Shown here: one piece after another, positions 46,301 through 57,433 of the stretch
Layout of the letters: every line of letters starts with the position of its first letter
How positions within the stretch are numbered: position 1 is the stretch's first letter
NCBI GenBank assembly: GCA_029204225.1
Contig: CM055103.1
Span: 53,485,538-53,549,537, forward strand
From: Diphasiastrum complanatum
Taxonomy: Eukaryota > Streptophyta > Lycopodiopsida > Lycopodiales > Lycopodiaceae
Reading direction: 5' to 3'
DNA length: 64,000 bases
The notes under the pieces: model-generated
Database searches by the model: none
Told to the model about the DNA's origin: nothing
Seen by the model: the letters and a program-made list of their open reading frames with translations, nothing else
Made by a program: the position numbers and the translations under genes

Positions 46301-49300
46301 GTGCTGGTCTCTCTCTCTCTCATCTTGCACGGAGCAAACCATTTTTGACTAACCATTCAAACTTCACAGAGCTAACCATTTGTAAGCAACCACGATAAAT
46401 TAGCCATGACACAAATAGACTGTAAAAAAATATATACATCTCATCTGATGCCACTGTACATGATGCTAAAATGTGTATCAGTATCTACAAATCATCCCTC
46501 TGCGTGCCAGATGCATTTGCAAGGGTGTCAAATACAAAGTGTGGCTGGGAGTCTGGAGGCATCTGGGACTCCTCTAAGTCTGGGCCAACGCCTGCCAAGA
46601 GACGACTAGAAGAATCATCAGTGCGTCCCCTCTTGGCTGGCCTGCCTCTGGGTCTGCCGGAAGGAACCCTCTGTGGTACACTCCTGCCTGGGGGTCTCCC
46701 TCTGCCACGAGGGGTTCTCTGGGAGGAACTGCCTGCCTGTGATGCTCTGAGTCGTCTCTTCGCTATATGTCTCTGGGCAGCAACCTCTGTCTCCCTCGCA
46801 AACTCTGACCAGCCATCATCTGAAAAGGGGCGTGATGGGGGGGTACTGGGTGGGGCACGTGGACCATCCCCTGCTAGGTCGACCGTCTCGTCTGAATCAT
46901 ATGTGGGCTCGTCATCTGAGGAGGGCAATGGAACGTCAGCAGGGAGGGTGGTGGTCTCATCGGCATCGGCATCATCCTCGGGATCACCCCGCAGAGCACG
47001 CCGAACAGCATCGTCTGGATCAACCTCTGGCTTGTGATCTACCGCTGCAACCAGGCACTAATCGGGATTGACCTGCACAAGTCAATCATTCGTGAGAATA
47101 GCCGAAGCAACCGTGAGGGCATTAAAGTGAATGTCTCAAACCAATACGAAAGCAAAATGACAGAGCAACGAAATATACCTGCAGCAGTAGGGCGTGTGCG
47201 CCTCCTGCCCTCATGCTCTCTGTGATGCGTTGAACCACTCTGGTGTTGGTGTTGCAGTACACCAGGTCATTGCACCGCTCCGTCGTCAGACAGTTCCGCC
47301 TGTTCGTGTGAACAAGGCTGAACGCTGACCAGTTCCGCTCGCACACGCAAGCAGAACAGTCTTGCATTAATTGGCAACAACTCGAGTGAGTACCGACCTT
47401 GTAGAGAAAATGCGAAAACTGGTTGGATGAATGAGACAAGACAACGTACCTGTGAAAGGACTCGGAGCGCGAGCGTTCTCAAGTCTGGCTGTCCGGCGCC
47501 GTAGCTCTCCCACCATGATACAGGCAATAGCCTGTTCTCTCGAACACGTGCAAGGTCCTCGCCGAACAGCCCCAGAGAGTGCCTGCAGTTAAGCAACGAT
47601 ATGCTTGAGTACACTTGGGCCCGCGCAGGGAAATTGAACGAACGACAGCGTGCGATAGATCAAGAGTTTACCTGTAACCGAGCCTCTGCACCTCAAGCCT
47701 GCTGCGGAACCCAGTGTTGCTGCCGAGGAGGCGGATGTATGCGAACCAGTCCGCACGCAGCTCTGCATCGTCGTACTGCCTCTCGCTCTGAAACAGCGGA
47801 TGCAGTATGTGGGCCACACTGTGAATGGGCCGGTGAAACTTATCCCATCGCCGCTGCCACAAGCGCCTGATAGGCTCCAACCTGTGGACCAAACCACGTG
47901 GAGGCAACAGTTACATACCATCGTGTTGCGGCAGCAAGACGAAACAGAGTGCGAAATGGAAGTAAGGATGGTGAGACGAAAAAAAGTTTTACCTGGCAGG
48001 GTCCAACTCAGAACGCTGGAGAGACTCGCCTATGCGGTCCATGAACTCGTAAATGAGGCCCATCGTGCACCCCTCGTGATCAACGAGTCTCAGAACAGAG
48101 TAGATGGGGCGCATGACGTCCATGAGCTGCTGCATATCCACCCAGAAAGGCTCTGTGAATAAGATCTCGTGGAAGGGCAAGCCCGCTGGGGTCGTGGACA
48201 GGTCCATGGCGGTGAACTCTGCCGAAGTGGCCATGTGTCGCAATTCACCCTTGAGCTTGTGTAGCCACTCAAGCATGATGAACTGGTAGGTGAAGCGGGT
48301 GCGAGCGGGCTTCTTCAAGTCGAGCCTGCATTGACAAACGGAATGAGAGGCACACATGAAACGAGCAAAAAAAAAAGAGCATCTTGAACGAGCCAAAAAG
48401 TAAGTGGCAGGTTACTTGCTGAATGTGCGGAAAAGTGCCGTCATGCTGCGCTTGCGTGTGACGAAGTCCACGACCGCAAGTGCCCTCATGAGAATGTCAC
48501 TGACCCAAGGCAGGCGCCCGATGGAATGCAGAAGGAGGTCCAGTCAGTGTGCGGCGCATGGAGTCCAGACAATGGAGGGGTAGTCTGCCATAAGAAGCTC
48601 CCCCATACCGCGGCAGTTGGACGCATTGTCCGTCACAACCTTTCGCGATACGTTCACACGATCAGTTCACAACTCGGAAACACATTGCAATCAATCGAAA
48701 ACTACGCAGAACTATTGTATCAACATCAAGCAGCAAATGAGCAAGCAACTAATGAAAGAATATTATACCTGGACAACGCGCTGTGGTCCGACCTCCTCTA
48801 TCGCCGCGCGAATGATGCCGTAAATGTACTCGGCCGAATGCACTCTCCCTGCCTCGGAGAACATGGAACCGTAACAACTGGAAACAATCACGTTGATGAG
48901 TGGACGTCTGCGACGATCAGTCCACCGATCAGCCATGATGGAACAGCCGTATCTATCCCAAGCCTCGTGCAGTGCGGCCAGTCTCTCTCTAACTGATGCA
49001 ACCCGGTCGTGGCCTCGTAGTGTGTCGGCTGTGGGTGGTGTGTAGCCGGGCCCGCAGATTGCAACTTTCGAGACAACCTCTCGAAAGATGCGGGATGATG
49101 CCATGATAAAGGGGAGGTTCAGGTCATAGAACATCTGTGCTATGGTCCTGGTGGCCTCTCTGTGCTGCCCCTCTCTGAAAGATCCCGGCATGGACATCTG
49201 TCTGGTGCCTCGGGATGTGGATGGCTGGGAGGATGCGGATGGACGATGCGGACGTGGAGGTGGTGGCATAGGTGCAGGTGCGGAAGCGGAGGATGTGGAC

Positions 49301-52300
49301 GGGCCGTGCAGATCTGACGGTGATGGCAGAGGCGTAGGTGCAGCAGTGGAGGTCGTGGATCCATGGGGAGTACTAGCGTTGGCGGGGGCGGGGGCGGGTG
49401 CGGGTGCGGATGCAGCGGTGGTGGCGGGTGCAGATGCGACGGTGGGGGCGGTGGTGCTGGGTGTACCAGTGGCAGGGTCGGTGGCAGTGGGTGCACCAAT
49501 AGAAATAGAGTCCGCGACATCTGTGGACGGCTCGCCGGGCTCAACAGCTGTCTCAGAATATGTCTCCATAATGCGAGCCCTCTCCGCAGCGGGGATGACC
49601 ATACAAATGCCGATCCCGTAGCATCCCCTCGTGGGTCGGACTCGCAACCCCCCCAGATGTGCTCGAACCCGAGAGGCGTTCCCTGTGAACTGCTTTCGAC
49701 AAAAAGGGCAACGCCACTTTTTGTCGGGCGTGACCTCCACCTCATCCCAAATGGGACGAGCAGCCATCTCTCTCTCCCTCTCTCTCTCACATGCACACAC
49801 ACAGAAGCACGGAAATCCAAGCTCTCTCCCGCCCTAAACCCTAAACCCCAAACCCAAGCACCCTTGAACCTAAGTCCTAAACTCACACACACACACACTG
49901 TGCACACGCACAAATCCTCTCTCTCTACGTTCCTCACACTCTCTGTCTCTTCCTCTCTCTCTCTCTCTCACACACAGATCACCACACACACACAACTGAA
50001 TGCACCCAAATCAACACACAATTTTCACACACACACACAATTTTCTCACACACACACACACACAAACACCATCCATCTCTCTCTCTCTCTATCACTCTAT
50101 GCTCTCCCACACTCTCCCTCTTCCGCCCTCTGCCTGCTCTCGGGTTCTGCGGACTGTCCGCAGGGCCCGCGGGTTTTTGCTTTTTTTTATTTTAAAAAAA
50201 ACGCGTCCGGGGCCCGGACGCGTCCGCGTCCAGACGCTGGACGCGTCCAGCCTTAAAAAAAAAAAATTAAAAAAAAAGGACGCGTCCGGGTCCGGGCGTT
50301 GGACACGGCCATTTTGGCCCGGACCCTCATGTCTGTATTAGACTATCTTTGGTATTTCAACTTGTGGTATAAAGATAATTAATAATAGAGTCCAGAAAAG
50401 TGGGGAGCTAAGGAGCCCGCTTTGTTTCTAGTATTTTGTATTTTGACTTTATTTCGATAACTCGTCATATTATGGTCCTTGTTTTAAAGTTTTATTTTAT
50501 CTAAATTATTATCATTTTTTCTCGCTCCTTACTGATTGTCATTTGCCTTTTAGTCAACACTGGGTCTACCCAAGAGAATCCAGATTCTTTTGAAACCCAG
50601 TTAGCAAATTATGCTTGGGTACTGATGAGACATAAGCAATGCTGTTTGGCTAAGGTTTGTTGTTTATTGAATTCTATATTATTGTTTGATTTAAATCTTT
50701 TGACTTTTTGGGTTGCTTGTAATTGTTTCTAAGCTTAACCTTATGACATCACTGACTGCTCGATTTAAATTTGTGAAATTGGATATATTCTAATTTCATA
50801 AATAGATATCTATTAAAGTTTATCATTAATATTATCAAATAGCTCAGAAATAGCAGGGGGGCCAAGAAGTGTGCAAGGCATAAACCAGTCATCGTGACTA
50901 CCGATGTATTCTTTGTAACCTTAGGACTAGAGCTTGTGGTACATCAAGTTTCACTTTAAGGTGGACATTTTAACCTTATCTTATGCTACCCTAAGTTACC
51001 TTGTGCCAGACCTTGATGAAGTTGATCACTTAGCTGGGTGTTGAAGTGGGCTCTGAAAATGTAAAATATCTTCTAGTTTGGAAATTACGTAGACTTTCTG
51101 ATGGTTTAACATATGTCCATTTGGAAATCAATCTCCACTTTCATGGACTTTCTGGGTTAGTGGTCCAGACTGTTTGTGATACAGATTCAATCAGTTGTGC
51201 ATGATTGCAATTTCACTGAAGTTGCCATTTTGGATCGGTTCTGTGATTATGACTTGCCTTGAGTGTGTCTGTTTGTCAGTTTTGGTTGTTGCTTTCAAGT
51301 TTGACCACTCCTTGATGCAAATTTGATCCTTGAATGAGGTTCCTTTATTCTTTTTCTACATAAAACTTCTTTTGTCGTCTTTGTGTGCCCTATCATGTAG
51401 GTTTGGATTGAAGGGTATCGTGTTTCGATTGGTCGCTTAGCTGGCTCTTGAAATGGGCTCTGAAAATGTTAGTAGACATCTTCTAATTTGAAGATTATGT
51501 ATACTTTCTGATGGTTTGACATATTCCATTTGGAAACAAGTCTCCACTTTCATGGACTTTTTATTGAAAGAAGTGGGTTAGTGGTCCAGACTTTTTGTGA
51601 CACGGATTACGTGACTTTTTATTGCCTTCGTCTGATACTTGTATTGCTTAAGTAGGGCAGCAATCATCATTTTGCCACTTCATAGCATCTACATTTTTTG
51701 TATCATCCAAAAATTATTTTAGAAGAGCATTATTAAAATTAAAATCTTTTATTGTGAGTTTTGAGTGATAGTAAGTTCCTCAATGTTCGAACGCTATGCA
51801 GATACTTCCCAAGCTTTCCATTCAAACACTCCGCAATCTTCTTACTTCAGATGAGCTATGGGTCCCCAGCGAGGAGAAAAGGTGAAATCACTCCTTGTTA
51901 GATTGAGTTGCCATGTAATTTGTGCAAGATTTTTCTATCCGAATTGAAAATTGCTGTGGAGTATTAGCAGCCTTTAAGATGTATGTTTGATTTAAAGGTC
52001 TGGTTTCCAAGAGAAGAACTATTTTCCAAAACCTTGCAGTGCAGACGAAAAATCTGTTCAACAAGACTTTTCACTGCCAAGTATTATAAAATATTTACAG
52101 TTTTTGATAATTGTTGACATGCAGGTTTGAACTTGCTCTAAGTGTGCTTGTTGCAAGAGGGGGATTGCTTGAGCTGAATACTTCTCATGTTTCAATGGCC
52201 TTAGAAGCAGAATCTGCTGTTGGTACAGCATCAGCTTCCTTGAGCTCAATCAAGGCACAAGAACAAATACAAGCCACCAAAGTAGATGGGTGTAATTTTG

Positions 52301-54156
52301 GGTCAAACACTGGTATAGAAGGTTCCAAAGTTCAACGTACTGCCTCCTCAGAGAAACCAATAGATCAAGTTGATGTGAATACGCTTATTCAAAGTACTAT
52401 ACTTGAACTTGCTGACTCCCTTGTGGCCATGCAAGTTGATGATCATGCCTGTCTTGGAGAGAAAGAGCAACCTTTTGTTAATCAGCAGCTGATTTATGTT
52501 TATGGAAGTGAGAAATATGCTTTAACAGATAAATTTGAAAGTGCGGAAAATACATGTGAGATTACGAAGCCGCAACTCTGCAAAAACACAGATGTAGGCC
52601 ATGGGGAAGCATGTGCAACTAATGAGTTGGCAGTTGAAGGTAGTTCAATCGGTCATATGAGCAGTGATGATTTTTGGAGTTACAGGGATCATGCAGGGCA
52701 TTGCTCTTTCTCATCCCAGCCCTCAACGTCTTTTACAGCCAGATCATCCTCCACACAATCTAGAGATGGTTCGTATACCTCACCTTCTTGGGGTGGAAGG
52801 GTGGTTGAAAGGCGATTGATGAAAGCTTACCCGACGAATGCTGAATATACTAATAATGATGATTGGGAAGCATTTATTTCTGTCTTTGAGGGTGGAGGTA
52901 TCCTCTACTGTCACATGGCATTTGAAGATCTACTGAATATGCGAGGCCAGCTTGAGGAATTAGGCTTTCCTTGCAAATCTGTAGCAGATGGACTTTGGTT
53001 ACAGGTAGCTTCCCATAGTTTAGTGAAATGAATGTTCTCGTGTATTTCATACTTCCTATTTTTAGGCATAACTTATCTTTCTGACTTCTTAATTGCTAGA
53101 AGTGATTAAGTATATGTTTTTGTTTCTATGGGGCAGACACTTCTCAGGCAACAAGTTCTTACCATAGCTGCAGACACATGCAAGAACTGCTGCTATGTCT
53201 ATCCTTCCTGCAACTGTAGGCAAGGATTAGTGTATCCTCATACTCGCATACCCGCAAGCAACTATCATAGAGATGATCAAGAAAGAAACACACGAGCTGC
53301 AAGTATGGGGAGCTACCCTCTGACGGATGCACAGGGGGGTGTTAATGGCTCACTGCAAGGAAGAGTACATGTCAGAGGTACAATGGATGGCCTTGCAGGT
53401 ATTGGACGAGGAACAACTTTTGGACCACCTGGAACCCCTTGGCCATCATCTCGTTTTGTATTTTCCAGAGTGCCAATTGGAGGCCATTCAAATAGATGTA
53501 GTCAGCAAAACGTAGGAAATGATCAAGTGAATGGAAGGTTTGAGCTGGGGGCAGTGGATTTGCCCACGCAATGTGCCAATGGCTTGACGGCAGTCGTTGG
53601 TCTTACTCAAGGATTAAATAGTAGCATTCCGCTGCATTCAGACCAAAGTGGAAGGCTGGATGACCAGCCCTTGTTCTCGCGTGTAGCTGGAGAACCTCCA
53701 GGTGGTGCGAACCTTTCAAATGCAAATGTTTTCAAGGTGGATTCTCAGGAGCAAACTCTCGGTCAAGAATGGGAAGCCTGTCAGGGTTCGTCAATTTCCC
53801 TAGATCTACAAACTCCCTTGCGGAACTTTCCACCATTCAGATTTGGGTAAGTGGTTTGCCTTCCCTTAAAAAAAATGCTATATGGAATCAACTGTCGTCA
53901 TAGCCATTTAGTGTGAATTTTCTATCTTTTTCATTGCTTATTTTGCAGAGGTGTACAGATTTAAAGAACTTGTAATGACCTGTGTGGTTTTGGATCCAAT
54001 CAAGCTGCTGAGCATTCAATTTAACAGATAAGGATAATAATAAATCTTTGATCAGATTGGATATGTGGTAAATGAAAGGAGTGGTCAAGTTTTGACAAGT
54101 TAAATTGTGCAAGCGTGCTGCTATCTTATTTAAGGCGGAACATGTAGGCTGCTTGT

Positions 54157-54211
<55 letters not shown>

Positions 54212-57200
54212 TATTCATGTCTTTTAAAATACTGAAAGGTACGTAAGACCGATGAGTATATGTTGTTAGAAATCCATAAATCATAATATGGATGGACAGA
54301 CTAGGATTCGAACCCAGGACCTCCCTCATATCAGATGGGATGCTCTACCACTGAGCTATCCGCCCTGTTTGATAGTTCTGTCTAGAGTGTGGATTGATAT
54401 TCCAACACCCCCCCTCAAGCCACACTTGGTTGGGGTCCTAGCTACAATTTGAAAGCCAACCTAGAATCTGTTCCCAAAAGATCACCAAGACAAAGACTAG
54501 TCATTCATGAAATCCACATGTAGAAGACATTGAAGGCCCATAAACCAAATTCTGGAAACAGGCCATGTTTGAGAAAATGCAATTTATGAAGAAACATGGA
54601 GCATGGACTTTAGTGCCATTACAGAAAATAGAAAGAAGATAGATTGCAAGTTGGTTTATAAGAGGAAACTAAAATCAGATGGAAGCATTGCAAGATACAA
54701 GGCCCGACTTGTCGTAAAGGGCTATGCTCAAAAACATGGTATAGCTCATTTTGACACCTATTCCTATGGTCAGGATGTTGAGTATCAGGTTGCTTCTAGC
54801 TTATGCAGCAAAGTACAATCTAGAGATTTAGCAGATCAATGTAGAAACAGCCTTCCTTTATGGTGATTTGAAGGAGCATATATATGCAGCAGTTTGAGGT
54901 ATTCAAGGATCCAAATCAGTTGGACTATGTCTGTCACTTGAATAAGTGCATTTATGGAAAGCAAGTTCCTTATCATGACAATCTTTGTCGAGGAAATGGA
55001 CAGACAAAAGGAGTCATTCATGTAAATTAATTTGATTATGCTGAAGCAATTTTACAAGAATGACAAGCATTCCTTATGAGAACTAAATAGGAAGTCTCAC
55101 GTACCTTATTGTATGCACTAGACCGGATCTAGCATTTCCAATTTATGCATTGAGTCAATTTTCATCTAACCTAGGAATGCAGCATTGGCAAATGGCAAAG
55201 AGGATCCTTTAGTACTTGAAAAAAACATCGAGCATGAGATTAGCCTATACGAACAAAGCTGATTTCATCCTGCAGAACTATAGTGATGCAAGCTGGGTAG
55301 GGTGTAAGGATGATAGCAAGTTAGTTACTGGTGGATGCTTACTGTTAAGTGGTGCTGCAGTAAGTTGGATGTAAGAAGCAAACCTAAGTAGCTCAATCTT
55401 TGTGTGAAGCAGAATACATTGCAGCATCTAAGGTTTAGGAAATTGTCTAGCTGAGAATGATGTTGGAAGACATAGGGGTGTAGCCATAGCTTCTTCAAGT
55501 CGCGATTCGTTCAAAGAATCGCCATTTTGAAATGATCTGATTTGAACGGACCGGTTGAATCAGGTTTTTTTTTTCCGAATCGGGGAGGGGAAAAAAAACA
55601 CAGTTTTGAAACGGGACTGTTTTTTGGCTAATTGTATGTGTGCCACTCAAGCTTCTTGAACTTAAGGCAACCCTAGCCGTGTAGCAGAATGAAAGTTCTA
55701 TAATGAAGATGGACACCCAGAGTGCAATATGTCTAACGCAAGATATAATTTTCCCTTCGCAAACAAAGCACTAGCAGATGTTCTAACAAAGGCGCTTGAA
55801 AAGACAGCATTCGAAAAGCACAGGAGCAGTCTTGGAATTGGTTGAGGATGGTTCAAGTCAAGAGGGAGTGTTGGAGAAAGTGAATTTCGCACTTCAACGC
55901 TTCCAAATTGACCTTCATGAAGATCACAAGGACAGATCATGTCGACCACCAATGGATAACAAACAAGGACAACTAACAAGTATTGGTGGTGACTCCAAAC
56001 TAAACTGGGATTAGTTAGAAATCTAATTACCAGAACACTTACAAACTTCGTTAGACTGCATCTATTAATAAACAACAGAATATTGAAGAAGGTAAAAGCT
56101 GTTATGTTAGAGCCTATACTCCCTGTTTCAGTTATTTATAGTTTTCAGAGACACATGTATGTTTTGTAATTATTGTATTACTAAACTGGCTAAGTCATTG
56201 GCCTGTGGTGACCTTTATAAGTAAATTGTAAATAAATTGTAATTAGTTGGCATTGGACCTCAAAGAGTCGTTCTTAGCTTTGGCATGGGGTACTGGGTCA
56301 TTTATTAGGAGTGGCTGGACTGTTCTCCTAAAAAGGAGGAGTTGACTAGTCAACGGGTCATGTATCATATGCTCACTGGGACACTTGGTCCAGTGAATGA
56401 ATGACACATGTCAGGGTTGACCGGTCAAACATGACACGAGTCACATGCTCACTGGGACACTTCGTCCAATGTATGAGTGACACATGTCAGCCTACTCCTT
56501 TGCCTATGTGTCAGGGTACTGCCAAGTGGCAAGTGTCGACTGTGCATGGAATCGGCCATGTGTCGACATTAGGAAAGGTCAGGGTTAAGGGGTGCTTGAG
56601 GATTGTGCATAAATGAGCCTAGAGAGAGGCATTCCGGATCATAATCTATGCAGCAAAGGTTGGGAGGAGACAAGGCAGCCAGCTCCACCTTGTTTCATGC
56701 TTTCTGATGTTCTGTACATGCAGGGAAATCAACGAGGATCGAAGTTTCAGATCTATGTGTACTTGATGTGCTAGTTTTAGAGTAAAGTTTCAGATTGGAG
56801 TCTGATATGTTATGTAGAGTGTTCGCGCTATAGAGAAAGCGCCACACATGAAGCATTAGTATTCTGAGACAGTCTCAAGAAAATCAGTCAGAATTATTAT
56901 GACAAAACACATGCATGTATTGAAACACAATATGTATTTGCAGATGATAAAACAACACTTTATGATGTGTTCAATTCTGCTCTAACATCTTTCTATGTTT
57001 CAATCTGCATGATAGCAAAGAACTCTAATAATTTTGTCTCTGTTTGGTTATGCGTAAATGTTCGACTGATACTCAAATGACTAATATTTGAATAAGTAGT
57101 TGAACAATGTCGAATTTCGAATATATTCGACTGCTATTTGAATAGTTGTCCGAACAACATTTGAATAAATGTTTGAACAGTATTTGAATCCGAATTAAAT

Positions 57201-57348
57201 GTGTCGATTTGCATTTTCACAATATTTGAATTTTTGTGCAAGTGCAAGTGGCATATCCTTTATTCTTGTGGAATCTCACAAGACCGGCTATTCCAAACCT
57301 GAAGGTGGTGTGATGACACTCTCAACTATCCCAATGCATAATTCTAGG

Positions 57349-57433
<85 letters not shown>

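Noticed and set aside
49830-49852. Interstitial telomere-like CCCTAAACCCTAAACCC (also near 41268 and 46190-46250)
   Set aside because: Only two or three units each, inside transposon or intron sequence. This is no evidence for an ancient telomere.
49140-50256. Long ORFs opposite the hAT transposase (for example 49363-50256 plus and 49140-49937 minus)
   Set aside because: Shadows of the Pro/Ala-rich transposase linker and of CA/CT microsatellites.
54294-54365. A functional nuclear tRNA gene
   Set aside because: The anticodon arm is irregular and the sequence sits inside a TG...CA LTR next to a polypurine tract. It is kept as a tRNA-like feature only.
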